Part shown: piece by piece, positions 15,345 to 24,349 of the stretch | Position numbering within the stretch: position 1 is the first letter of the stretch | Layout: each line of letters opens with the position of its first letter | DNA from: Bacillota bacterium | GTDB taxonomy: Bacteria > Bacillota > Clostridia > Christensenellales > SZUA-584 | Direction of reading: 5' to 3' | DNA length: 64,000 nucleotides | Assembly: GCA_023412005.1 (NCBI GenBank) | Contig: JAEYOE010000010.1 | Location: 1-64,000, forward strand | Translations under genes and position numbers: made by a program | Notes under the pieces: generated by a model | Seen by the model: the letters and a program-made list of their open reading frames with translations, nothing else | The model's database searches: none | Told to the model about the DNA's origin: nothing

Positions 15345-16791
15345 ATTTCTTTACCTCGTCTATTAAAAAATCTGGTAATCCATATATTTCATCTAATAAA
15401 AAAACTATCTTTTTCATAATGTTAGCACTGTCATGCCAAACACTTTTTAAAATCTGTTCATTTTCATAGTCAGGTACACAATGAAACTGGTGCCCAGCTG
15501 TTTGACATTTTAAAAGCGTACTTTCTCTAATTGCTCCCCAAAGTCCATGTTCGAATGAAGAATCATAATCATAATAAAGTCCCCATAGCTCTTTTTCATT
15601 AACAGCAATGGCTTTATCGCGTATTCGTTGATTATCAAAATAAGAAGTATCCATATTGATAAACTCTTCATTTGTATATTCATTAACTAAATATTCTATA
15701 TACTTAGAGTCAACATGAGACTTCTTCAATTCCATCTCAGTTTCACGTACTCGGGTTAAAACAAGCTTATACAAGCCAATGCCATAATACTGGTATTCTA
15801 TCCATATGTTTTCATGATCGGCTTCGTTTTTGATTAGATATTTCATCATAATATAATTTTCAATTATAACTCTTGTAATTGTTCTACCAGTTACCGTGTT
15901 AAATAAATTATGATTTACCAGCTCTAATAAACGCTTATATGAATATGTTGCAATTCCTAAAAGCACAAGCATTTTGACATCTAAAGGATTGGTTGATTTA
16001 AATAGACGAGTAAAGTATTCAAATACATTTTTTAAAGAGCTAATATACTCACTAGTATCCCCTTTTTCTTGATCAAATTTTAATGCATATAATTCACAAT
16101 CACTCATTCTACTAAACCTTTCCCAAAAATTCTCGGCATACGATATATCTCTATTTTCAAATAACATAAATGGAAGTTCCGAAGAACGAACAATTGATCC
16201 AATCATATCTAGTTCTTCATTTGGGTACTCAAGCCTAGGATATTTAAGTATGAATTCGCCAATATGCTTTTGTACCTTCAACTTTCCTGATAGTAATGAA
16301 AAATACACTACCACAAATCTAATATCAGTTGCTAAATTAGAATGCTGATCTCCCGCTTTTGCATATATAAGTTCTATGGCCTCATGTCTATAAGAGATAG
16401 ATAAATTATGTCCTTCAAATTTTTCTGAAAAAACTGGATATTCGCTGTAAGTAAATATAATAGTCAATGGTGCTAAAGTGCTTGTTTCAGTATGTTCTAT
16501 TATTATATCAAAAAATTCGTTCTGCTTGTCACTATCCATTGAGAGAATTGCTGAGAAAGTTGGAAGGCTTATATTTGAATTAAGTTCATGTAATTTCTTT
16601 ATAATGCAATAGCACTTTTCTAAGCCTTCCTTTCTTCCATATCTATATAAGATTAAAGCAATCCATAAATATTCGGGTAATCGTCCATAACACCATGAAT
16701 CATATTTCATTGTTGATGGAAATAATTTATTAAAAGGAGGTATAAACTTACCCTTCTTAAACTCATGCTCTGATAATTTACTTGGTCTCAT
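15334..16791 (-). CDS. DUF5677-like protein of AT-rich two-gene island
   Basis: A 485-residue, mostly helical soluble protein. The central region TGRTITRVIIENYIMMKYLI (about 298-317) and the following Tyr-rich helices resemble the DUF5677 family, as does the later WGLYYDYDSSFEHGLWGAI (about 396-414) with its Ser-x-x-x-His pattern. That family has no proven biochemical role but is seen in accessory and defence-like neighbourhoods. Strongly AT-rich. ATG 16791 has a weak GGAAGG site upstream and its own promoter at 16814-16841. It is first in a two-gene operon. Family assignment is from pattern memory and is moderate. Confidence 0.65.
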   Translation of the reverse strand: MRPSKLSEHEFKKGKFIPPFNKLFPSTMKYDSWCYGRLPEYLWIALILYRYGRKEGLEKCYCIIKKLHELNSNISLPTFSAILSMDSDKQNEFFDIIIEHTETSTLAPLTIIFTYSEYPVFSEKFEGHNLSISYRHEAIELIYAKAGDQHSNLATDIRFVVVYFSLLSGKLKVQKHIGEFILKYPRLEYPNEELDMIGSIVRSSELPFMLFENRDISYAENFWERFSRMSDCELYALKFDQEKGDTSEYISSLKNVFEYFTRLFKSTNPLDVKMLVLLGIATYSYKRLLELVNHNLFNTVTGRTITRVIIENYIMMKYLIKNEADHENIWIEYQYYGIGLYKLVLTRVRETEMELKKSHVDSKYIEYLVNEYTNEEFINMDTSYFDNQRIRDKAIAVNEKELWGLYYDYDSSFEHGLWGAIRESTLLKCQTAGHQFHCVPDYENEQILKSVWHDSANIMKKIVFLLDEIYGLPDFLIDEVKKFEG

Positions 16792-16813
16792 AATTACCAG
16801 CCTTCCATTTTCA

Positions 16814-16841
16814 GTTATACTGCCTCGCTACATTTTAACAA
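16814..16841 (-). promoter_or_regulatory. Promoter of the AT-rich two-gene island
   Basis: TTGTTA (16841-16836), a 16-bp spacer and TATAAC (16819-16814) on the minus strand, 22 bases before the first ATG. Confidence 0.55.
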
Positions 16842-16978
16842 AAATAACTATATCATTTTTCTTATCATATCACATTCTCCCATTATCTTCAACAATTCGC
16901 ACTTTTTCACCATACCCCCCACTCCAATATATATCCCAACCGATTCACCCCACCCGCACTGGAGTCCCTCATCGATTT

Positions 16979-17860
16979 ATGATACAATTTCCATTGAAAA
17001 TACGTAACGGCGGTTTTAAGCAAACCATGATTGATCAATCAGCTCTCCTCAACTTCACACACACCGCGCGCATCCTCGCCCAAGGCAGCGGCTTCATCTA
17101 TCTTTTGCCGCACCCTGCGCTTCGCTCATGGATTTCGAACTACACCGTCACCTTCCCCGGTGACAGCTATATATCCGCCAACTACACCGTTATCCCTCAC
17201 GGCAGCGCCACGCTGGTGTTCTCGCTTAACGATAGCGCATTGCACAGCACATTATATGGGCCTGCCACGAAGCCCTGCCAAGTCGGCAGCCGCGCGAATC
17301 AATACGCTATGCTGGTCATCATAGAGTTTCAGCCCGCCGGCCTTTTCGCCTTCACAAACATGAAGCAAAGTGAGCTGACTGACCGAATCCTCCCCTTTGA
17401 TATCATCAATCAACGGCTCAACAACTTAATTGCCGATACACTATACAGTGCCGCCACCCTCACCGAGCTTGCGGACGGCATGGATGCACTGCTTCTGTCC
17501 AGCCTGAATACGATCTACCCCGATGCCTTGCGCCAGACCACGCAACTGATTGTCGACAACATGGGTGTTATATCCGCCAAAGAACTATCCGAGCACGTTT
17601 ACTACAGCGAACGCCACATGAACCGGATTTTCGATCAGTTTCTCGGCATGAGCGTCAAATCCTTTTCACGGTTGGTTCGCATCAACAAAGCCGTTCGGCT
17701 GCTGAACAACCCCTCTCACAGCGTCACCTACGCATGCCACGCCACGGGTTTCTACGACTTGTCGCACTTCATCCGCGATTTCGAATCGGCATGCGGCTTA
17801 ACCCCCGAAACGTACCGCAAAAACATGTCCGATTTTTACAGTCAAATCGCAAAATTCTGA
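16979..17860 (+). CDS. AraC-family transcriptional regulator
   Basis: A 293-residue regulator. The N-terminal sensing domain has IYLLPHPALRSWISNYTV and VIPHGSATLVFSL, like the cupin-type DUF6597 domain. The C-terminal double helix-turn-helix occupies about 190-285 (ISAKELSEHVYYSERHMNRIF, ATGFYDLSHFIRDFESACGLTPETYR). It probably controls the adjacent VOC gene, which starts 31 bases downstream. The start is uncertain: ATG 16979 has GGAG 14 bases upstream, while ATG 17027 (MIDQSALL) would remove 16 residues and leave a possible -10 (TACAAT, 16984-16989) upstream. Confidence 0.88.
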   Translation: MIQFPLKIRNGGFKQTMIDQSALLNFTHTARILAQGSGFIYLLPHPALRSWISNYTVTFPGDSYISANYTVIPHGSATLVFSLNDSALHSTLYGPATKPCQVGSRANQYAMLVIIEFQPAGLFAFTNMKQSELTDRILPFDIINQRLNNLIADTLYSAATLTELADGMDALLLSSLNTIYPDALRQTTQLIVDNMGVISAKELSEHVYYSERHMNRIFDQFLGMSVKSFSRLVRINKAVRLLNNPSHSVTYACHATGFYDLSHFIRDFESACGLTPETYRKNMSDFYSQIAKF

Positions 17861-17891
17861 TTTATAATAAGCAAAAAAAGGAGTGAATTTC

Positions 17892-18347
17892 ATGAAATAT
17901 TGCGGCACATTAATCTCGGTATCGGATATGGAAAAATCGAAAAGCTTCTACGAAAAGGTCATGCAGCAAAAGATACTGATGGATCTTGGCGTGCATGTGG
18001 CATTTGAAAACGGCCTCTCTCTGCAATCGAACTACGAAGAGCTTGTCGGCGAAAAGCTCACCATGCATCATAAGCCGGATAACTTTCAGCTTTACTTCGA
18101 GGTGGAAAACTTAAGCGACTGGGAAACAAAGCTCGAAAACCAAGAGGGCATTGAATTTATCCACAAAAGCAAAGAATACCCTTGGGGTCAGCGAGTCATG
18201 CGGTTTTACGACTATGATAAATACATCGTCGAGGTGTCGGAGAGTATGGAAAGCGTTGCAAGGCGCTATCTGGCGCAGGGTCTCTCTGTGGAAGAAACGG
18301 CATCGCGAACCATGTTTCCTGTGGAGTTTGTGAAGCAATTTGTATAA
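17892..18347 (+). CDS. VOC (glyoxalase/bleomycin-resistance) superfamily protein
   Basis: A 151-residue protein with one vicinal-oxygen-chelate domain: YCGTLISVSDMEKSKSFYEKVM at the start and QRVMRFYDYDKYIVEVSESM near residue 100-120. The substrate is unknown; such proteins bind drugs or act as isomerases and dioxygenases. The C-terminal 25 residues (RYLAQGLSVEETASRTMF) form an extra helical tail resembling a helix-turn-helix. AGGAG lies before ATG 17892; the GTG at 17883 overlaps that site and is not preferred. It forms a probable operon with the AraC regulator. Confidence 0.82.
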   Translation: MKYCGTLISVSDMEKSKSFYEKVMQQKILMDLGVHVAFENGLSLQSNYEELVGEKLTMHHKPDNFQLYFEVENLSDWETKLENQEGIEFIHKSKEYPWGQRVMRFYDYDKYIVEVSESMESVARRYLAQGLSVEETASRTMFPVEFVKQFV

Positions 18348-18376
18348 GTTTTTAAACTGTCGATAAACCTTGTTTT

Positions 18377-18459
18377 GTCATTCCGAGCCTGTCGAGGAAT
18401 CCCATGAAATACGCTTTGTAGGGGGGATTCCTCGATCGCTTACGCTCCAACGGAATGAC
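18377..18459. repeat. Nested inverted repeat (REP/MITE-like)
   Basis: Outer arms GTCATTCCG (18377-18385) and CGGAATGAC (18451-18459), inner arms TCGAGGAATCCC (18392-18403) and GGGATTCCTCGA (18424-18435). The whole forms a long hairpin between two convergent genes and may also terminate transcription. GTCATTCCG-type elements are common dispersed repeats in Firmicutes genomes. Confidence 0.75.
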
Positions 18460-18487
18460 TGAAGTTACACCCCCCCGCGCCCTGCGC

Positions 18488-19090
18488 TCACACGATCTGC
18501 ACCCCCAGCAGCTGCGCCAACCCCGCCGCCTGCTCCATGCTCACCTTCACCCCTCTTAGCTCCGCATACGTCTCCGACAGCAGTATCCCGTCTATCACGC
18601 ACGCGGATAAATCCACGCCCTTCAGCGGTGTCTTAAAAAAATCCACACGCGTCAGGTTCACCTGATTCATCCGCAGCCCCTTGATTTTCACATCCGACAT
18701 AAACGCTTCCTTAAAATCAGAATCCTCCACCGCGCTGTTCATCCACCATGTTTTGATGCAGTTTGCATACTGAAACGCGCTGCCCTCAATCCGCGTGCCG
18801 TTGAAATGCGCCTGCGAAAAATTGCTCCCCGCCGCTTTGCAGTTCACAATCTTTGAATCCTTCCAGTAGCTGCTCTCAAACACGCAGTTCGATATATCAC
18901 AGCTGTCAAACAGCGTGCTGTAAAAATTCGTCCGCGTAAAATCGCACGCGGTAAACCGGCACTTGATAAAATGCACCGACTCAAAATCGATCCTTGATAA
19001 GTCCGTCTCGCTGAGCGTTTCGTTTTCGAAACGCAGCTGCATGATCGGCGTGTCGTCGGCCTTCGCATCGGCAATAAAATCTCTCAGCAT
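18488..19090 (-). CDS. Pentapeptide-repeat protein
   Basis: A 200-residue protein. Repeats with the A(D/N)LXX-like five-residue pattern cover about residues 25-190 (for example RIDFESVHFIKCRFTACDFT, DSCDISNCVFESSYW and NQVNLTRVDFFKTPLKGVDL). This predicts a right-handed quadrilateral beta-helix. Some members (Qnr, MfpA, McbG) mimic DNA and shield gyrase, but no feature here proves that role. It is cytoplasmic, with no signal peptide. It lies seven bases downstream of a membrane-protein gene and is probably co-transcribed with it. Confidence 0.88.
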   Translation of the reverse strand: MLRDFIADAKADDTPIMQLRFENETLSETDLSRIDFESVHFIKCRFTACDFTRTNFYSTLFDSCDISNCVFESSYWKDSKIVNCKAAGSNFSQAHFNGTRIEGSAFQYANCIKTWWMNSAVEDSDFKEAFMSDVKIKGLRMNQVNLTRVDFFKTPLKGVDLSACVIDGILLSETYAELRGVKVSMEQAAGLAQLLGVQIV

Positions 19091-19097
19091 AACGCTC

Positions 19098-19655
19098 CTA
19101 TTGCACCGTCTCGATTTTCGACCGTCTTCTCAACAACGACACCATGAGCAGCGTAATGATGGTGACCATGCTGCAAAGAGTGAATGCAAACTTTATCATG
19201 CCCGCTGTGCTGGCAAGCGCCACGGCACCGTCGGGCATGCTCGGGAATTGCGTCAATATGAATATAATGCCGATATTCTCAAGCCAATCAAACAGCATCG
19301 CCAGCAGCGGCAGAATCAAAAGACGTTTTGCGCGTTTTACCGGCAAAACGTTCTTTGCCAATCTGGCGATCCAACCGGCATAGCACAGCATATACGTAAC
19401 CGGAAACGCAAAGTCTATCGGTATGATTTTCGTCAGATAGAACAGCCGCCCTTGCTCACCCAATGCTGTCACAATGCTGTTCGCCTGCGCCGATGAATAC
19501 CCGAATTCAAAATCAAGAATATTCGCCCCGTTTGTTATTTTCAGCAGACCCGCCACACCAATCCCTGAGTTATTTATCAGAAAAAATGCTGCTGCAAAAA
19601 GGGCAGTGAATACCAGTGCTTTTTTTGTCGTTATCTTTTCTATTAACCTTTCCAA
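19098..19655 (-). CDS. Predicted four-helix membrane protein
   Basis: A 185-residue integral membrane protein with hydrophobic segments at about 13-33, 72-92, 108-135 and 145-172. Conserved-looking parts are IPIDFAFPVTYMLCYAGWIA and LPLLAMLFDWLENIGIIFIL. No family is recognised with confidence. The start is TTG 19655, with AAGGAG six bases upstream; no better ATG exists. It precedes the pentapeptide-repeat gene by seven bases, so the two may be functionally linked. Confidence 0.75.
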   Translation of the reverse strand: MERLIEKITTKKALVFTALFAAAFFLINNSGIGVAGLLKITNGANILDFEFGYSSAQANSIVTALGEQGRLFYLTKIIPIDFAFPVTYMLCYAGWIARLAKNVLPVKRAKRLLILPLLAMLFDWLENIGIIFILTQFPSMPDGAVALASTAGMIKFAFTLCSMVTIITLLMVSLLRRRSKIETVQ

Positions 19656-19838
19656 ATCCGCGCTCCTTTCTCACGTGGTTTAATAGCACACCCTTACATA
19701 TTGTAACAGATATCTGAATTTGCCACAAACACTTAAAGCCAGCGGCATTGCAATTGACAAAGAAGCATAAGAAAAAAAGCTGCCTTGCAGGTAAACAGCC
19801 TTTCTTCGCTGAAGTAGCGGTCGATTTTACGCGTGTGC

Positions 19839-20318
19839 CTAACAATTCAGGTTATGTATCATTATCCATTCGTCTTCGTTCTCGCCGACGATTTCAAACC
19901 CGACTTTTTCGTACATTCGAACAGCATAGTTTTTCTTTTGAACAGCTAAAGACGCTCTTTTGTAACCGGTTTTTTTCAGATAATTCAACATAGCTCTCAT
20001 CAGTTCTGTTCCGATACCAAGTTTCCGGTACTGCGGGTAAAGAGATATTGAAAAAGAGGGCGTTACATCATCAATATGCCCGTATTGATCTGCGATACGC
20101 ACCCAAACAGCGCCAATCGGCTGCCCCTCCACGTCCGCAACAAGGCAATAGTCATCTTCCAGAGTACCGAAGCCGTCTATCGTTCGCCACAACAATGGTT
20201 CATGCATAATGGTTCTTGGCGGAGCTTGAACACCCTCAGGAACGAAAATTGCCTCGTATAAAAAATCCTCAAGCAAGGGAAATTCTTCAATTTTGATTTC
20301 TCTGATTTTAAAATCCAT
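19839..20318 (-). CDS. GNAT-family N-acetyltransferase
   Basis: A 159-residue acetyl-CoA-dependent N-acyltransferase. The coenzyme-binding motif A is SISLYPQYRKLGIGTELMRAM (V/I-x-x-x-x-R-x-x-G-x-G/A type, about 85-105). The usual ASLAVQKKNYAVRMYEKVGF follows near residue 120-140. The acceptor (protein, antibiotic or small amine) cannot be inferred. GGAGG lies seven bases before ATG 20318; the upstream TTG at 20330 overlaps that site and is rejected. Monocistronic. Confidence 0.88.
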   Translation of the reverse strand: MDFKIREIKIEEFPLLEDFLYEAIFVPEGVQAPPRTIMHEPLLWRTIDGFGTLEDDYCLVADVEGQPIGAVWVRIADQYGHIDDVTPSFSISLYPQYRKLGIGTELMRAMLNYLKKTGYKRASLAVQKKNYAVRMYEKVGFEIVGENEDEWIMIHNLNC

Positions 20319-20551
20319 AATACCCTCCAATTAATTTTCTGTTTAATTGGACGTCATTCCGCACATGACTGCTGCCTCCTAAAATTTGTTGATGAAACCG
20401 CAAGATATTTATCTGCCAATTATATATGAGTTTCATTATATCACTTCCTCGCATGACTTCAATGCTTCGCACTTTATCATCCCTCCCTTGCGAATGTTTC
20501 GCCCCATTTCCGATCAAACTAAATCCGATTAATTGATTGAAGGAAGCACCC

Positions 20552-21094
20552 ATGCCCACGTTTTTCTGGATTTTTTACGCAGCCTTTCTGCTGTCTCAGG
20601 TGATCATCGCGATTCGCTACTTAACCACCGGCAACAAGATGTATTTCCAATCCTTGCTGGCCACCAACATACTCTTCGGCCTCTACGTCGCAGCGGATGC
20701 CGTTTTTACTATCGGCGTTCCTTACCTCATCCGCTGCCTTGTGATCATCGCCCTCTTCATCCACACGTTCTTTGGCTACTTCAAAGACCTCTACACCCGC
20801 TCGCAGACCTTCGACCGCTATCTGCACGCGTTTGGCAGCTTCGCCTTTGCGCTGTTTTTCTACACGCTGTTCGTTCAGCTGATGGGCGCCTCCGTCACGC
20901 CCCCGCTGTTTGCCGCCGTTATGGTGATGTTCACCGGCATCGCAGTCGGGGCCATCTTCGAAATCATCGAGTTTGCCATCGATACGAAAATGCCCGTGAA
21001 AACGCAGCGTGATCTTAAAGACACCGATATGGATTTGATATTTGACGTGTTCGGCTCCGTCGCCGCCGGTGTGGCGGCATACTTTTTTCTATAG
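20552..21094 (+). CDS. Predicted membrane protein, DUF2238/YjdF-like
   Basis: A 180-residue protein with five to six membrane segments. The C-terminal signature GAIFEIIEFAIDTKM...DTDMDLIFDVFGSVAAG resembles the FEIxEF...DTMxDLIxDxxG pattern of DUF2238/YjdF-type proteins, whose function is unknown. AAGGAAG precedes ATG 20552. It stands alone between the GNAT gene and the sugar cluster. Confidence 0.75.
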   Translation: MPTFFWIFYAAFLLSQVIIAIRYLTTGNKMYFQSLLATNILFGLYVAADAVFTIGVPYLIRCLVIIALFIHTFFGYFKDLYTRSQTFDRYLHAFGSFAFALFFYTLFVQLMGASVTPPLFAAVMVMFTGIAVGAIFEIIEFAIDTKMPVKTQRDLKDTDMDLIFDVFGSVAAGVAAYFFL

Positions 21095-21168
21095 AAAAAC
21101 GCCCTGTTCATCCCGATTTTCTCAAAATTAATATAATCCATGATATATATCAACAATCACCCTCCCGG

Positions 21169-21177
21169 CATATGATA
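21169..21177 (+). promoter_or_regulatory. Possible sporulation-type -10 element before the sugar cluster
   Basis: CATATGATA matches the CATANNNTA -10 pattern of mother-cell sigma factors (SigK/SigE). ATCA lies 16 bases upstream. It is 62 bases before the cytidylyltransferase start. Suggestive only; no competing sigma-A promoter is clear in this gap. Confidence 0.3.
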
Positions 21178-21238
21178 TTGTAAAGGATTCACCGCAGCAG
21201 CGGCTTTTGCGCGCAGCTTTTCGATAGGAGGAAACGAC

Positions 21239-21997
21239 ATGACAGCGGTCATACTATGCGGCGGAAAGGGCATGAGAATGGGCAAGGAAGAGGGCATCGT
21301 TCCGAAAACCCTATTAGACATTAACGGACATCCGATTATTTGGCATATCATGAATCACTTCAGCCAATACGGCGTACGGGATTTTATATTGCCGCTCGGT
21401 TATAAAGGAGACGAGATCAAAAAATACTTCAACGATTATTATACCAATCACTTAAACTATAAACTCAGCCTGAGCGACAACCATATTGAATTTCTCGATG
21501 AATTTGCTCAAAATTGGAACATTACGTTTGCAGACACCGGCATAGAAACTCATACAGCCGCTCGTTTGAAAATGGTTGAAAAGTACGTAACCGATGATAC
21601 GTTTTTCTTAACGTACGGCGACGGCCTTGGCGATGTTCATATTGGCAAGCTGCTTGAATACCATAAGCAAATGAATCGACTGGGCACAGTGACCGGTGTT
21701 GACTACAGGAGTCAATATGGGATTCTGACGGTAAAAAACGGTGTTGCGACGGCCTTCAAGGAAAAACCGCTGCTCAACCTGATTGTGAACGCTGGTTTCT
21801 TCGTGTTCAGCAAGTCTGTCTTCCAGTACCTCACCGATGATGCGAAAGCGTCTCTTGAAACGACACTGCTGAAAAAGCTGACAGCCATTGACGAGCTGTC
21901 AGTTTATAAGCATGACGGCTATTGGATCAGCATAGACACCTACAAGGATCTCCTGAACGCTCAGCACAATATGTTTCGATTCATTCAGAACCAATGA
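21239..21997 (+). CDS. rfbF: Glucose-1-phosphate cytidylyltransferase-like nucleotidyltransferase
   Basis: A 252-residue sugar-phosphate nucleotidyltransferase, probably making CDP-glucose from CTP and glucose 1-phosphate. It has the N-terminal nucleotide-binding MTAVILCGGKGMRMGKEEG, PKTLLDINGHPIIWHIM and the metal-site segment LTYGDGLGDV (about 122-131). The rfbF subfamily is supported by the CDP-glucose 4,6-dehydratase downstream in the same cluster. AGGAGG precedes ATG 21239. It opens the four-gene sugar and glycosyltransferase cluster. Confidence 0.88.
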   Translation: MTAVILCGGKGMRMGKEEGIVPKTLLDINGHPIIWHIMNHFSQYGVRDFILPLGYKGDEIKKYFNDYYTNHLNYKLSLSDNHIEFLDEFAQNWNITFADTGIETHTAARLKMVEKYVTDDTFFLTYGDGLGDVHIGKLLEYHKQMNRLGTVTGVDYRSQYGILTVKNGVATAFKEKPLLNLIVNAGFFVFSKSVFQYLTDDAKASLETTLLKKLTAIDELSVYKHDGYWISIDTYKDLLNAQHNMFRFIQNQ

Positions 21998-22090
21998 TCT
22001 GCGGCGGCTATTTAACGAAAGCCGCTCCATACATATATACGGTTTCGCAGTTACATAAAATCATTGAAAGGCATTGTTTGGTGACGACAT

Positions 22091-24349
22091 ATGAATATTA
22101 AAATGTTGCCTGCGGAACTATTTATACAGAAAAAAACAGATCAAACGCCCCAGGCCGAACAACCGACCGGTTCTGAAAGTATCGTGAGCCCGCCGCCTGC
22201 GGCTCAGCCGCAAAATGACGTGTTCAGTCAAGTCAACTCCCCAGTACCGGCTGCACCACCTCAGACTCAGCATGTGCCCTCTCATCCCCGACCCACGTCA
22301 AATCCTGCGGCTGCACAATCTCAACCGGCCAGATCGAAGATTCACGAGGCGGTTGTTAGCAAAGCGGCAGCCAAAAGCAGCATTGCGCCGAAAAATACCG
22401 CTTCTATGCCTGCGCCGAATGCACGGTATTATTTATGCACAGTGACCGATTACTCGTATCTCATCAGGGTGGTTGCGCAATACCGTTCACTGGAAAGAAC
22501 CAAATCAGATTTTCATATGTATATTTGCTGCACAGACGACGATTCTTTAAAGGTGCTGTCGGCTCTGAAGCTGCCTCGCTGCACGCCCGTTTCACTGGCA
22601 CAGCTTGGTGATCGTGAGCTGTTCACCCTTCAGCGTGAACGCAAAGCCAACGAGTTCTGCTGGACGCTTAAAAGCTATGTGATGATGTATTTGCTTCAAG
22701 CCTGCGGCTTGCCGCATGTGCTCTACTGCGACGGCGATATCGGTTTCTTCAGCAATCTTGCGCCGTTATACGAGGATTGGGGCAGCAGCGCCATTTATCT
22801 TTGCACGCAGCGCGATGTGGATTGGGTGGAAAGAAAGTACGGTAAGTATCAGGCGGGCATTATCGGCGTTAATAATAGCGAAACCGGCCTTGACATGCTT
22901 TACTGGTGGAAAAACAAATGCCGCGAATGGTGTTTTGCCTATGAAGAGTCCGGGCAGCTCGGAGACCAGAAATACCTCGACGACGTTCCTGCTTTATTCA
23001 AAGACGTGACAATATCATGGAACAGAGGCATTAACGCGGCTCCCTGGAACCTGATATACAACAACAACTACAGTATCGCCGAAACAGGCAATGGCGTCAC
23101 GATAGACGGCGACCCGCTCGTTGCCTACCACTTCGCCTGTTTGGGTATCTACGATGAGCAGCACTTCGATTTGTGGAGTCTCGGCAGCATTACGGTTCAG
23201 CCCATTGTGCGCAAAACTGTATATCTGCCCTATCTTTCGTTGCTTCGCGAAGCCATCGCTGCTTTAAAAATAATGGTGCCGTCTATCAATACAATGTTTA
23301 AATCCAAAAATTTCGAAGAGGCCAAAACACCATTTCTATACTCGGAAAGAAGCTTGGAGCTGATAAATTGGAACGGCGAATATGCGTTTTGCACCCTTTC
23401 GAGCCAAACTTATGTGGCAAGAACGCTCGCGTTGTACAGCTCAATACGGCGCCATCTAAGCAGTTTTCATCTGTGGATTTGCTGTGCGGATGATGCAGCT
23501 TACACCATACTGTCTCACTTCGCGCCGGAAAACACCACACTGCTGCGTGTCAGCGATGTGGAAACACCGCAAATACTCGCTACACGAAACAGCAAAACCG
23601 TCGCCGAATACTGCTGGACACTGAAACCGGCGCTCTGCACGTATGTTTTCCAGCATTACAACGTGAGCCGTCTGTTGTACTGTGATTCGGATATTTACTT
23701 TTTCTCACATCCGCGCCCCATTCACGAGCTTTGGAACAACTACACCACACTGCTCAATCGGCAGCTGGGCACGACCGCGCTTGAAAACAAGCACGGCATG
23801 TACCAGGCGGGTATGATCGGCTTCTCTAAGTCGGTTGAGTCTCTTGATGTTCTGCGCTGGTGGCTGAACCGGTGCACCGAATGGTGTTATGACGACCACA
23901 GCGACCACCGTCGGTGGGGCGACCAGAAATACTTGCAAAGCATACCCGATTTGTTCCGCTCCATTCGTGTTAACGACAGATATGCGCTGGTAGCCGCGCC
24001 ATGGAACATCGTGATGAGCAATACAAAGGGGCTTCAGGTCAGCCGCGTGGGTCATGATGTTTATGTCGGCAGTGAAAAACTGGTCTCGTATCATTTCGGC
24101 AGCATCAATATGCTGAGCCCGACCACCTTTGATCTGTGGAAGCACGAGCCGCTGAAGTTTGACAAGCGTATCTTAGATTATATCTATACGCCGTACCTTA
24201 AGAAGTTGAGCGCGATAAGCGAGGCCATTTCGTCCAAGGGCCTCGACACAGCCATGCTGTATGAGGGAGCTAAAAACGTATACAATCCGTTCTCAATCAG
24301 CGCATCTGAGGAAAGCAAAAATGACAAGCTTCTGTTCGATTTCAGGTAA
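22091..24349 (+). CDS. Tandem-domain glycosyltransferase (two homologous GT modules)
   Basis: A 752-residue cytoplasmic protein. Residues 1-113 are a Pro/Gln/Ala-rich disordered leader. Two homologous nucleotide-diphospho-sugar transferase modules follow (about 114-370 and 430-720). Each has a DxD-type metal site (LYCDGDIGFF; LYCDSDIYFF). Other matched pairs are FCWTLK/YCWTLK, KYQAGIIG/MYQAGMIG, LGDQKYL/WGDQKYL, AAPWNL/AAPWNI and YHFAC/YHFGS. Both modules keep their catalytic motifs, so the protein could add two sugars or work as a polymerase. The acceptor is probably a surface or spore glycan, judging by the CDP-deoxysugar genes beside it. Its 3' end overlaps the epimerase gene by 29 bases. 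Confidence 0.85.
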   Translation: MNIKMLPAELFIQKKTDQTPQAEQPTGSESIVSPPPAAQPQNDVFSQVNSPVPAAPPQTQHVPSHPRPTSNPAAAQSQPARSKIHEAVVSKAAAKSSIAPKNTASMPAPNARYYLCTVTDYSYLIRVVAQYRSLERTKSDFHMYICCTDDDSLKVLSALKLPRCTPVSLAQLGDRELFTLQRERKANEFCWTLKSYVMMYLLQACGLPHVLYCDGDIGFFSNLAPLYEDWGSSAIYLCTQRDVDWVERKYGKYQAGIIGVNNSETGLDMLYWWKNKCREWCFAYEESGQLGDQKYLDDVPALFKDVTISWNRGINAAPWNLIYNNNYSIAETGNGVTIDGDPLVAYHFACLGIYDEQHFDLWSLGSITVQPIVRKTVYLPYLSLLREAIAALKIMVPSINTMFKSKNFEEAKTPFLYSERSLELINWNGEYAFCTLSSQTYVARTLALYSSIRRHLSSFHLWICCADDAAYTILSHFAPENTTLLRVSDVETPQILATRNSKTVAEYCWTLKPALCTYVFQHYNVSRLLYCDSDIYFFSHPRPIHELWNNYTTLLNRQLGTTALENKHGMYQAGMIGFSKSVESLDVLRWWLNRCTEWCYDDHSDHRRWGDQKYLQSIPDLFRSIRVNDRYALVAAPWNIVMSNTKGLQVSRVGHDVYVGSEKLVSYHFGSINMLSPTTFDLWKHEPLKFDKRILDYIYTPYLKKLSAISEAISSKGLDTAMLYEGAKNVYNPFSISASEESKNDKLLFDFR

